Below, piece after piece: positions 52,599 to 60,531 of a DNA stretch of 64,000 nt. Source of the DNA: Streptomyces albicerus. Its GTDB lineage: Bacteria; Actinomycetota; Actinomycetes; Streptomycetales; Streptomycetaceae. Under the pieces are notes generated by a model. The model was given only the letters and a program-made list of their open reading frames with translations, had not been told where the DNA came from and searched no databases. The stretch's first letter is position 1. Every line of letters starts with the position of its first letter. A program made the position numbers and the translations under genes. Location of the stretch: positions 38,634 through 102,633 of the forward strand of contig NZ_VWMY01000040.1 in assembly GCF_008905045.1 (NCBI RefSeq). The letters run 5' to 3'.

Positions 52599-52708
52599 GA
52601 TGCCCCGCATGCTAGCCCAGTCACGCTCAGTGCGGGGTGCCGTATCAGTATGCGGGACTGCGGCGAAATCCGTAACAAAAGGTGCACAAGGTCACACGGG
52701 GCCGCATT

Positions 52709-52780
52709 GGCGCGCCCCTTCAGGGGCGCGGGACTGTGACATTTTGCGGCTCCGCCGCGTGGGCGCGAGCAACCACGGAC
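52709..52780 (+). repeat. dispersed intergenic repeat, class A
   Basis: GCGCCCCTTCAGGGGCGCGG, then GACTGTGACATTTTGCGGCT and CCGCCGCGTGGGCGCGAGCA lie between the divergent leuA leader and the M4 protease gene. Its presence in a divergent gap shows that it is not only a terminator. Confidence 0.65.
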
Positions 52781-52892
52781 GGCCTGCGGCGATTAGCACA
52801 GCGACCACCCCTACGGCGCCCACATCCCCGCATTTCACCAATCATGGTTGCCCCTAGTGACAGCCAAGTCACACAGTGCAATGGTGCCGGGC

Positions 52893-53963
52893 ATGACGAC
52901 CAACGGGGGCTTCGAGCCCGTCTTCTGCACCATCGTTCCGCCTCACGTCCTCGACACCCTGGCCCAGTCCGAGGACCCCGCCCTCGCCGGCAAGGCGCGC
53001 CGCACGCTGGAGCACGACGCCTTCGAGCGCACCCACCGCCGCCTGACCACAGTCCTGGGCGCCCCCACCCTCGCCCCGCCGAAGGCCGCCGCCGGGGACC
53101 AGCCGAACCGCACGATCCACGACGCCAAGCACAAGCAGGACCTGCCCGGCAAGAAGGTGCGCGGCGAGGGAGACAAGCCCGGCAAGGACGCCACGGTCAA
53201 CCGCGCGTACGCCGGTCTCGGCGCGACCTTCGACCTGTTCCTGAAGGCGTACGAGCGGAACTCGATCAACGGCGAGGGGCTGCCGCTGAACGCGACCGTG
53301 CACTTCGGCGAGGACTACAACAACGCCTTCTGGAACGGCGAGCAGATGGTCTTCGGCGACGGTGACGGCGAGATCTTCCTCGACTTCACCATCCCGGTCG
53401 ACGTCATCGGCCACGAGCTCGCGCACGGCGTCACGCAGTACACGGCGAACCTCACGTACTTCGGGCAGCCGGGCGCGCTGAACGAGCACTTCTCGGACGT
53501 CTTCGGCTCGCTCATCAAGCAGTACACGCTCGGCCAGACCGCCGCCGAGGCCGACTGGCTGATCGGCGCGGGCCTGCTCGCGCCGCGCGTCACCGGCAAG
53601 GCGCTGCGCTCGATGAAGGAGCCGGGCAGCGCGTACGACGACGACGTGCTCGGCAAGGACCCGCAGCCCGCCACGATGGACGACTATGTGCAGACGGGCC
53701 GGGACAACGGCGGCGTCCACATCAACTCCGGCATCCCCAACCACGCCTTCTACCTGGTCGCGACCGCGCTCGGCGGGCACGCGTGGGAGCGGGCCGGGCG
53801 GATCTGGTACGACGTGCTGACCGGCGGCGAGCTGGGCTCGAAGGCGAACTTCACGGACTTCGCGACGCTGACCGTGGCGAAGGCGCGCGCCTCGTACGGC
53901 GAGGGCGAGGAGCTGCAGGCCGTCACGAAGGGCTGGGAACAGGTCGGCGTACGGACCCTGTGA
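52893..53963 (+). CDS. protealysin-like M4 metallopeptidase
   Basis: The 356-residue zinc endopeptidase has HELAHGVTQ (about 174), the third ligand in GALNEHFSDVFGS and catalytic His in GGVHINSGIPNHAFY. Unlike secreted thermolysins it has no signal peptide. A short N-terminal propeptide includes CTIVPPHVLDTLAQ, the PPH/PPY segment typical of protealysin-type precursors. It is therefore probably intracellular or exported without a signal. The start at ATG 52893 is chosen for agreement with that propeptide. A putative emfourin gene follows 37 bases downstream. Confidence 0.88.
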   Translation: MTTNGGFEPVFCTIVPPHVLDTLAQSEDPALAGKARRTLEHDAFERTHRRLTTVLGAPTLAPPKAAAGDQPNRTIHDAKHKQDLPGKKVRGEGDKPGKDATVNRAYAGLGATFDLFLKAYERNSINGEGLPLNATVHFGEDYNNAFWNGEQMVFGDGDGEIFLDFTIPVDVIGHELAHGVTQYTANLTYFGQPGALNEHFSDVFGSLIKQYTLGQTAAEADWLIGAGLLAPRVTGKALRSMKEPGSAYDDDVLGKDPQPATMDDYVQTGRDNGGVHINSGIPNHAFYLVATALGGHAWERAGRIWYDVLTGGELGSKANFTDFATLTVAKARASYGEGEELQAVTKGWEQVGVRTL

Positions 53964-54000
53964 AGTGGCCCCGGCCTCCCTTTCGTACTAGACAGGAACC

Positions 54001-54267
54001 ATGCGTATTCAGGTGAGGCGCACGGGCGGATTCGCGGGCATCGACCGGCACGCCGAGGTGGAGACCTCGGGCCGCGCCGACGCCCAGGAGTGGCACACCC
54101 TGGCCGAACGCGCGATCGCGTCCGGCCGGGGCACGCCCCCCATCGGGGTTCCGGACGGCTTCAGCTACCAGATCACCGTGAACGACAAAACGGTGTACTG
54201 CGCGGACCCCCGCTTGACGGAGGAGCAACGCAAACTGATCTCAAGGGTCCTGAAGGAGGGCGCGTAG
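54001..54267 (+). CDS. emfourin-like protealysin inhibitor
   Basis: The 88-residue protein begins MRIQVRRTGGFAGIDRHAEVE, contains PDGFSYQITVND and ends LISRVLKEGA, which resembles emfourin (M4in), the slow-binding inhibitor encoded next to protealysin-like proteases. AGGAACC precedes the ATG. The pair is protease plus dedicated inhibitor, like a toxin guarded by its partner. I recognise the family by sequence pattern only. Confidence 0.75.
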   Translation: MRIQVRRTGGFAGIDRHAEVETSGRADAQEWHTLAERAIASGRGTPPIGVPDGFSYQITVNDKTVYCADPRLTEEQRKLISRVLKEGA

Positions 54268-54270
54268 CGC

Positions 54271-54312
54271 CCTCTAGGGGCGCGGGGAACTGCGCGACCA
54301 GCCACAGACGGC
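54271..54312 (+). repeat. dispersed repeat, short form
   Basis: TAGGGGCGCGGGGAACTGCG and CGACCAGCCAC match 14445-14480 and one arm near 4280. The gap 54268-54417 otherwise holds the presumed promoter of the GH1 gene. Confidence 0.6.
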
Positions 54313-54417
54313 CGGCAGTCGCGCGATCACAGCACAACCCCTCCCCCTGGGCGCCCGGTCGGAAGCCGTAACTCCTAGTTCACACCAGCCCGTTGACTTC
54401 GGTTACCCCCGGTACGG

Positions 54418-55752
54418 ATGATCGCGCGCATGGCGACGAACCCGATACCCCAGTTCCCGGACGGCTTCCTCTGGGGAGTCTCGACCTCGGCCCACCAGAT
54501 CGAGGGCGCCGCGGACGAGCGCGACCCATCGGTCTGGGACGCCTTCACGGCCGAACCGGGCCGGGTGAAGGACGGCTCGACGGCCGCCGTGGCCTGCGAC
54601 CACTACCACCGCTACCCCGAGGACGTCGCACTCCTGCGCGACCTCGGCGTGGACGCGTACCGCTTCTCGATCTCCTGGCCGCGGGTGAACTCCCCCGGCG
54701 GCCTCGACTTCTACGACCGCCTGGTCGACGAACTGTGCGCGGCGGGCATACGGCCCGTGCCGACCCTCTTCCACTGGGATCTCCCGGTGTCCCTCGACTG
54801 GCTGAACCGGGACACGGCCGAGCGGTTCGCCGAGTACGTCGCCCTCGTGGCCGCCCGCCTCGGTGACCGCGTCAGCAAGTGGATCACCCTCAACGAGCCT
54901 GCGGAACACACCCTGTTGGGCCACGCGCTGGGCGCGCACGCGCCCGGCAAGCAGCTCCTCTTCGACGCGCTGCCGGTGGCCCACCACCAGCTGTTGGCCC
55001 ACGGCCTGGCCGTACGGGCCCTGCGCGCGGCCGGAGTCACGGACATCGGGATCGCCAACTCGCACGGCCCGACCTGGCCGGCGTCCCAGGAGCCCGCGGA
55101 CCTGGAGGCGGCCGGCTTCTACGACGTACTCCTCAACCGGCTGTTCTCGGACCCGGTGCTGCTGGGCCAATACCCGGAAGGCATCGGCGAGTTGATGCCC
55201 GGGGACGCCGAGGACGTCGCCTCCGACCTGAAGGTCATCGCGGAGCCGGTCGACTGGTACGGGATCAACTACTACGCGCCGACGAAGGTGGGCGCGCCCC
55301 AGGGCTCGGAGATCGAGTTCGGCGGACTGACGATGCCCGCCGAACTCCCCTTCTCCGTAAGGGAGATCGAGGGCCACCCGGTCACGGACTTCGGCTGGCC
55401 GGTGGTCCCGGAGGGGCTGACGGAGCTGCTGGTGGACTTCCGCGCGCGGTACGGCGACCGGCTCCCGCCCGTGGTCATCACGGAGAACGGCTGCTCGTAC
55501 GAGGGACTCGACGACCAGGAGCGGATCGCGTACCTGGACGGTCATCTGCGGGCGCTGCACCGGGCGTTGGAGCAGGGCGTGGATGTCCGCGGGTACTTCG
55601 TGTGGTCGCTGCTCGACAACTTCGAGTGGGCGGAAGGGTACGCGCGCCGCTTCGGCCTCGTGCACGTGAACTTCGAGGACGGCGCGGGGCTGGAGCGGAC
55701 CCCGAAGGCGTCGTACGGCTGGCTGAGGGACGTGTTGCGGGCGCAGAGGTGA
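54418..55752 (+). CDS. GH1 beta-glucosidase
   Basis: The 444-residue cytoplasmic retaining glycosidase has N-terminal FPDGFLWGVSTSAHQIEGA, acid/base Glu in TLNEP (about 160) and nucleophile Glu in ITENG (about 355), plus the C-terminal GYFVWSLLDNFEWAEGY. It hydrolyses beta-linked glucosides such as cellobiose. ATG 54418 or ATG 54430 could be the start. GTGA overlap with the following transporter gene indicates coupling: import and hydrolysis of the same glycoside. Confidence 0.93.
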   Translation: MIARMATNPIPQFPDGFLWGVSTSAHQIEGAADERDPSVWDAFTAEPGRVKDGSTAAVACDHYHRYPEDVALLRDLGVDAYRFSISWPRVNSPGGLDFYDRLVDELCAAGIRPVPTLFHWDLPVSLDWLNRDTAERFAEYVALVAARLGDRVSKWITLNEPAEHTLLGHALGAHAPGKQLLFDALPVAHHQLLAHGLAVRALRAAGVTDIGIANSHGPTWPASQEPADLEAAGFYDVLLNRLFSDPVLLGQYPEGIGELMPGDAEDVASDLKVIAEPVDWYGINYYAPTKVGAPQGSEIEFGGLTMPAELPFSVREIEGHPVTDFGWPVVPEGLTELLVDFRARYGDRLPPVVITENGCSYEGLDDQERIAYLDGHLRALHRALEQGVDVRGYFVWSLLDNFEWAEGYARRFGLVHVNFEDGAGLERTPKASYGWLRDVLRAQR

Positions 55753-57017
55753 CGGCACCGCCGCAGGACGGGCCTTCGTCGGCCGATGCGCTCGCCGAGC
55801 CCGTCGAGCGGGTGGGCCGGAGCTGGACGACGTCTCTCTCGCTCGCCAACTGGGCGATCTGGGTGGGCTGGTACGGCCCGTTGCAGATCCTGCTCGCCTC
55901 CCAGGCGGAGAACTTCGCGCCCGGCACGGGCATGTCGAAGGAGACGCTGCTGGCGTGGGTGACGGGCGTGGGCGCGGTGGTGTCGCTGCTGGCGAACCCG
56001 TTCTTCGGCGCGCTGTCCGACCGTACGACGGCCCGCTGGGGCCGCCGTACGCCGTGGATCGTGGCGGGTGCGGCGGGCGGCGCGCTGTCGCTGCTGCTCC
56101 TCGGGGCCGCGGGTGGTCCATGGACCATGGCGCTGGGCTGGTGTCTGGCGCAACTGACCCTCAACGCGGCCTGGGCGGCGGTCACCGCGGCGGTGCCGGA
56201 CCGGGTGCCGCGGCTCCAACGGGGTTCCGTGGGCGGCTGGTTGGGAGCCGCGCAGATCCTCGGCGTGGTCGGCGGAACGGGCCTGGCGACGCTGGCCGGA
56301 GGCGTCACGGCGGGGTATGCGGCATGCGCGGCGTTCACGCTGCTGGGCGTGCTGCCGTACGTACTCCGCCACCGGGACATACGACTGCCCCCGGAGGCCC
56401 GCCCGCCCTGGTCCTGGCGCGCCTTCCTGGGCTGCTTCTGGCTGAGCCCGCGCCGCCATCCGGACTTCGGCTGGGCCTGGCTGACGCGCTTCCTGGTCAA
56501 CCTGAGCAACAGCCTCGGAGTCCTCTACCTCCTCTACTACCTGAGGGACCGACTGCACCACCCCGACCCCGAGCGGGGCGTCCTGATCCTGACGGCGGTG
56601 AACGCGGTGATGCTCCTCGCGACGGTCGTGGTCGCGGGGGTGTGGTCGGACCGGGTGGGACGCCGCAAACCGTTCGTGACCTGGTCCGGCATCGTCATGG
56701 CGATCGCGGCGGGAGTGATCGCGGTCTGGCCGACCTGGCCCGGCACCATCGTCGCGGCGGCGCTCCTCGGTCTCGGCTTCGGCGTCTTCGCCTCGGTCGA
56801 CTTCGCCCTGATGACCGACGTCCTCCCGAAGGCCCTCGACCGCGGCAAGGACCTGGGCGTCATCAACGCGGCCAACGCCATCCCCCAGGTCGCCGCCCCC
56901 GCCCTGGCCGCCCCGATCGTCACGTACCTGGGCGGCTACCGGGTGCTGTACGGGGTGGCGGCGGTGATCGGCCTGGCGGGGGCGGTGCTGGTGGGCCGGA
57001 TCAAGGGAGTGGACTGA
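55749..57017 (+). CDS. MFS sugar transporter
   Basis: The 422-residue protein has about 12 membrane segments. ALSDRTTARWGRRTPWIVAG (loop 2-3) and VWSDRVGRRKPFVTWSG (loop 8-9) are the duplicated MFS motifs, in the form seen in GPH-like sugar carriers. The GTG start at 55749 overlaps the GH1 stop. The likely substrate is the beta-glucoside cleaved by the upstream enzyme. A long open frame extends through the GH1 gene but is not coding there. Confidence 0.85.
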   Translation: MTAPPQDGPSSADALAEPVERVGRSWTTSLSLANWAIWVGWYGPLQILLASQAENFAPGTGMSKETLLAWVTGVGAVVSLLANPFFGALSDRTTARWGRRTPWIVAGAAGGALSLLLLGAAGGPWTMALGWCLAQLTLNAAWAAVTAAVPDRVPRLQRGSVGGWLGAAQILGVVGGTGLATLAGGVTAGYAACAAFTLLGVLPYVLRHRDIRLPPEARPPWSWRAFLGCFWLSPRRHPDFGWAWLTRFLVNLSNSLGVLYLLYYLRDRLHHPDPERGVLILTAVNAVMLLATVVVAGVWSDRVGRRKPFVTWSGIVMAIAAGVIAVWPTWPGTIVAAALLGLGFGVFASVDFALMTDVLPKALDRGKDLGVINAANAIPQVAAPALAAPIVTYLGGYRVLYGVAAVIGLAGAVLVGRIKGVD

Positions 57018-57076
57018 CTCCGTACCCCGTCAGTCCGTCCGCCCGTCCGCCCCGCCACTTCGTACTCCGTCCTCGG

Positions 57077-57946
57077 TCAGAGGACGCCCGCGTCCCGGGC
57101 CGTCCACACGCTCGGATACAGCGGCCGGAACCCCAGCTCCCGCCGGATCCGCTCCGTGGAGACGATGCCGAGCCAGGGATCCGCGTCCTCGCGCCCCTGC
57201 AGCTCCTCGGGAACGTCGAGCCCGTTCAGCCAGTGCAGCTCGACCGTCATCACGGGTGCGTCGTCGGCGATGTTGTAGATCCGCCCGTCGGCCCCCGAGG
57301 CGTACAGCAGCCGGAGCAGCCCCTGCGCCACATCCGCGTGGTGCACCATCTGCAACCGCTGCGTCGCGGCCCAGTTCCCCGCCCACCGCATCGCCTGGGC
57401 GAGGTGCGCGTCACCGTCGCCGTAGACGAAGGCGAGGCGCCCGACGCGTACGTCCAGATCCTCCAGGGCCAGCAGCCCCCGCTCGGCCTCGGCCTTCGAC
57501 TCGGGGTACGCGCCCCACAAGAGCCCGCCGGGCACGGTCGGGTCGGTCTCCGTGTGCGGACGCCCCCGTCCGGTGCCGTACACGAGGTTCGTGCTGACCT
57601 GCACGAACCGCCGTACGCCGGAGACGACGGCCGCGTGCCCCAGCTCGAGCGCCGCGTCCCGGTTGACGGCCCAGGCCTCCTCGTCCGGTACGCCTCGGAA
57701 CGCCGCCGCGACGTTCACCACCGAGTCGGCCCCGGCGAGCGCCTTGCCCAGCGTCTCGGCGTCCCGCAGATCGCCGACCACCACCTGCGCGCCCAGGTCG
57801 GCGAGGCGGTCGGCCCGCGCCTCGTCCCGGACCAGGACCCGCACCTGATCCCCGGGCCGGGCGGACTCCCCCGCCGCCCGCGCCAGCAGCCGGGGCACGA
57901 ACCGCCGCCCGACCTCGCCCGTCGCACCCGTCACCAGTGTCAGCAT
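57077..57946 (-). CDS. extended SDR family NAD-dependent epimerase/oxidoreductase
   Basis: The 289-residue protein has the Rossmann motif VTGATGEVGRRFVPRLLARA (about 4-23), VVVGDLRDAETLGKALAGAD, VSTNLVYGTG and the YPESK active-site Tyr/Lys. The ATG at 57946 has GAGGAG six bases upstream and is preferred over 57967. It diverges from an XRE regulator at 58087, which may control it. Substrate is unknown (nucleotide sugar or other NAD-linked). Confidence 0.86.
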   Translation of the reverse strand: MLTLVTGATGEVGRRFVPRLLARAAGESARPGDQVRVLVRDEARADRLADLGAQVVVGDLRDAETLGKALAGADSVVNVAAAFRGVPDEEAWAVNRDAALELGHAAVVSGVRRFVQVSTNLVYGTGRGRPHTETDPTVPGGLLWGAYPESKAEAERGLLALEDLDVRVGRLAFVYGDGDAHLAQAMRWAGNWAATQRLQMVHHADVAQGLLRLLYASGADGRIYNIADDAPVMTVELHWLNGLDVPEELQGREDADPWLGIVSTERIRRELGFRPLYPSVWTARDAGVL

Positions 57947-58080
57947 CGTCCGCTCCTCGCTCGTCACCCTCGTAACCGCTCTCGTACGGCCAGCGTGGGA
58001 CGGGGCGGCGCCCGGCGGGAGAGACCTCCCGATCAGGGGATCAGCAGTCCCTGGATAACTGTGGAGCGAGGCCGCACGCT

Positions 58081-58116
58081 GGAGGCATGGACCGACCTGG
58101 AGGCATGGACCGACCC
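58081..58116 (+). repeat. 18-bp tandem duplication of ribosome site and start codon
   Basis: GGAGGCATGGACCGACCT (58081-58098) is followed by GGAGGCATGGACCGACCC (58099-58116). Each copy has its own GGAGG and in-frame ATG (58087 and 58105), so the XRE gene has two equivalent starts, six codons apart. Confidence 0.92.
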
Positions 58117-58932
58117 GGCCTCGCCGATTTCCTGCGCCGCAGCCGCGCCCGCCTGGAGCCCTCCGACGTGGGCCTGACGGCCGGCCCCCGACGCCGTACG
58201 CCGGGCCTGCGCCGCGAGGAGGTGGCGGCGCTCGCGGGCATGTCGGTCGACTACTACACGCGCCTCGAGCAGTCGCGCGGCCCGCGCCCGTCCCGTCAGA
58301 TGCTGGCCGCGCTGGCCCGGGCGCTGCGGCTCACCGACGACGAGCGCGACCACCTCTTCCATCTGACCGGCGAGGAGCCGCCCCGCTCCGGCGGTACCTC
58401 CGGCCACGTACGCCCGGGTCTGCTGCTCGTCCTCGACCGGCTGCACGACGTGCCCGCGCAGGTGATGAGCGACCACGGCGACGTGCTCGCCCAGAACACG
58501 ATGGCCGTGGCGCTGGTGGGCGAGGCGCACGGCGACAACGTCGTACGCCGCTTCTTCACGGACCCCGGCGCCCGCGAGCTGTTCCCTGCCGAGGACCACG
58601 CGGGCCTCGCCCGCTCCCACGTGGCCCATCTGCGCTCGGTGACGGCGGCGCGCCCCGACGACTCCGCCGTGACGAAACTGGTGGCCGAACTCCGGGCGTC
58701 CAGTGAGGAGTTCGAGCGGTTGTGGGAGACGCACGAGGTCGCGGTGCGGCGGGCGTCGACGAAACGCTTCCTGCATCCGCTCGTCGGGCTGCTGGAGCTC
58801 GACTGCGAGATCATGCTGGTCTCGGGCGAGAAACAGATGCTGCTCGTGCACAGCGCGCGCCCCGGCACGGAGGCGTACGAACGGCTTCAGCTCCTACGCG
58901 TGGTGGGGCTCCAGGATCTGTCGCCCCGCTGA
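58087..58932 (+). CDS. XRE-type regulator with MmyB-like domain
   Basis: The 281-residue protein has a helix-turn-helix (about 10-80, LADFLRRSRARLEPSDVGL, RRTPGLRREEVAALAGMSVDYYTRLEQSRG) and an MmyB-like C-terminal domain (VLAQNTMAVALVGEAHG, WETHEVAVRRASTKRFLHP). It is the same class as the protein at 7255. The first 12 residues are the duplicated MDRPGG/MDRPGL from two ribosome-site/start units. It probably regulates the divergent SDR gene. Confidence 0.88.
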   Translation: MDRPGGMDRPGLADFLRRSRARLEPSDVGLTAGPRRRTPGLRREEVAALAGMSVDYYTRLEQSRGPRPSRQMLAALARALRLTDDERDHLFHLTGEEPPRSGGTSGHVRPGLLLVLDRLHDVPAQVMSDHGDVLAQNTMAVALVGEAHGDNVVRRFFTDPGARELFPAEDHAGLARSHVAHLRSVTAARPDDSAVTKLVAELRASSEEFERLWETHEVAVRRASTKRFLHPLVGLLELDCEIMLVSGEKQMLLVHSARPGTEAYERLQLLRVVGLQDLSPR

Positions 58933-58976
58933 GGGAGGGGGTTCTCGCCCCCGCCGCCCTTACCCATTCCCGTCCC

Positions 58977-58993
58977 CTGGGGCTCCGCCCCAG
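58977..58993. terminator. terminator in class B intergenic repeat
   Basis: CTGGGGC (58977-58983), TCC loop, GCCCCAG (58987-58993), followed by ACCCCGTCGGGGGCCGGCCC and CTCAAACGCCGGAGGGGCTG. The same block order recurs at 63947-64000 and, in part, at 44138-44215. It lies in a convergent gap. Confidence 0.7.
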
Positions 58994-59075
58994 ACCCCGT
59001 CGGGGGCCGGCCCCCGAACCCCCGCTCCTCAAACGCCGGAGGGGCTGATCTTCAGCGGGGGCGCAGCCCTCGCCG

Positions 59076-60035
59076 TCAGAATCCCAGCTTGCGCAGCTGT
59101 CGGGGATCGCGCTGCCAGTCCTTCGCGACCTTCACATGAAGGTCCAGGAACACCGGCGTGCCCAACAGCGCCTCGATCTGCTTGCGCGACTTGATGCCGA
59201 CCTCTTTCAGCCGCTTGCCCTTGGGCCCGATGATGATGCCCTTCTGGCTGGGCCGCTCGATGTAGACGAAGGCATGGATGTCGAGGAGAGGCTTGTCGGC
59301 CGGCCGGTCCTCGCGAGGAAGCATCTCCTCGACGACGACGGCGATGGAGTGGGGCAACTCGTCCCGCACCCCCTCCAGCGCGGCCTCCCGGATCAGCTCG
59401 GCCACCATGACCTGCTCGGGCTCGTCCGTGAGGTCGCCCTCGGGGTAGAGCGCGGGCCCCTCCGGCAGCAGCGGGACGATCAGGTCGGCCAGCAGATCCA
59501 CCTGCTTGTCGCCGACCGCGGACACCGGCACGATCTCGGCCCACTCGAACCCGAGCTCCTTGCCGAGCTGATCGATGGCGATGAGCTGCTCGGCAAGCGT
59601 CTTGCTGTCCACGAGGTCGGTCTTCGTGACGATCGCGATCTTCGGCGTCTTCTTGATGGACGCCAGTTCCTTCGCGATGAAGCGGTCACCGGGCCCGAGC
59701 TTCTCGTTCGCGGGCAGGCAGAACCCGATCACGTCGACCTCGGCCCACGTCGTCCGAACGATGTCGTTCAGCCGCTCGCCCAGCAGGGTGCGCGGCTTGT
59801 GCAGCCCCGGGGTGTCCACCAGGATCAGCTGGGCGTCCGGCCGATGCACGATGCCCCGTACCGTGTGCCTGGTCGTCTGCGGCTGGTTGGCGGTGATCGC
59901 CACCTTCTGGCCGACCAGAGCGTTCGTAAGGGTGGACTTGCCCGCGTTGGGGCGGCCCACGAAGCAGGCGAAGCCCGCGCGATGGGGTGCCCCCGAGGAT
60001 TCCGGCGGCTCGGATGACTGGGTACGAACGCTCAT
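59076..60035 (-). CDS. era: GTPase Era
   Basis: The roughly 319-residue ribosome-assembly GTPase has G1 GRPNAGKST, G3 DTPGLH and G4 TKTD. The C-terminal KH domain contains VYIERPSQKGIIIGPKGKRLKEVGIKSR. It binds the 3' end of 16S rRNA during 30S maturation. ATG 60035 (MSVRTQSSE) is used; an ATG nine bases upstream (60044) is in frame. The length is normal, with a short basic/serine N-terminal extension. Confidence 0.95.
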   Translation of the reverse strand: MSVRTQSSEPPESSGAPHRAGFACFVGRPNAGKSTLTNALVGQKVAITANQPQTTRHTVRGIVHRPDAQLILVDTPGLHKPRTLLGERLNDIVRTTWAEVDVIGFCLPANEKLGPGDRFIAKELASIKKTPKIAIVTKTDLVDSKTLAEQLIAIDQLGKELGFEWAEIVPVSAVGDKQVDLLADLIVPLLPEGPALYPEGDLTDEPEQVMVAELIREAALEGVRDELPHSIAVVVEEMLPREDRPADKPLLDIHAFVYIERPSQKGIIIGPKGKRLKEVGIKSRKQIEALLGTPVFLDLHVKVAKDWQRDPRQLRKLGF

Positions 60036-60090
60036 GACGCCCATTGTCCCTGATCATCGGAGCCCCGCCGCACGCGAATCCCACGGGACC

Positions 60091-60119
60091 TTACGGTGCA
60101 CGCCGGGACGGCTTACGAT
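60091..60119 (+). promoter_or_regulatory. promoter of the PII gene
   Basis: TTACGG (60091-60096) and TACGAT (60114-60119) are separated by 17 bases, about 75 bases upstream of the ATG at 60193. No clear GlnR box is visible. Confidence 0.4.
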
Positions 60120-60192
60120 CACGAGGACCCGGGCCACGGCGCCCCGGTCTCCTCGTCCCTCGTCCGCACCGCTCAGAAGGTCAAGACCAGGC

Positions 60193-60531
60193 ATGAAACT
60201 CATCACCGCGATCGTCAAGCCGCACCGACTCGACGAGGTCAAGACCGCCCTCCAGGAAATCGGCGTGCACGGGCTGACCGTCACGGAGGCCAGCGGGTAC
60301 GGGCGCCAGCGCGGCCACACGGAGGTGTACCGCGGCGCCGAGTACCGGGTCGACCTGGTCCCGAAGGTCCGTATCGAGGTCGTCGTCGAGGACGCGGCCG
60401 CCGACACCGTCATCGAGGCGATCGTGAAGGCCGCGCAGACGGGGAAGATCGGCGACGGGAAGGTGTGGGTCGTGCCGGTGGAGACGGTGGTGCGGGTACG
60501 GACGGGTGAGCGCGGACCCGACGCACTCTGA
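60193..60531 (+). CDS. PII nitrogen regulatory protein family
   Basis: The 112-residue protein begins MKLITAIVKPHRLDEVKTAL. It has the T-loop with YGRQRGHTEVYRGAEY (Tyr-51 equivalent present) and the B-loop TGKIGDGKVWV. PII trimers sense 2-oxoglutarate and ATP/ADP and are modified on the T-loop Tyr. It is not next to amtB or glnD, the usual companions, so it is an isolated PII copy. Its last 122 bases overlap the 3' end of the DUF916 gene on the other strand. Confidence 0.92.
   Translation: MKLITAIVKPHRLDEVKTALQEIGVHGLTVTEASGYGRQRGHTEVYRGAEYRVDLVPKVRIEVVVEDAAADTVIEAIVKAAQTGKIGDGKVWVVPVETVVRVRTGERGPDAL

Noticed and set aside
54879..55748. Long open frame reading through the GH1 gene into the MFS transporter
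   Set aside because: Arg/Gly/Ala-rich shadow of the GH1 frame; homology begins at the GTG 55749.
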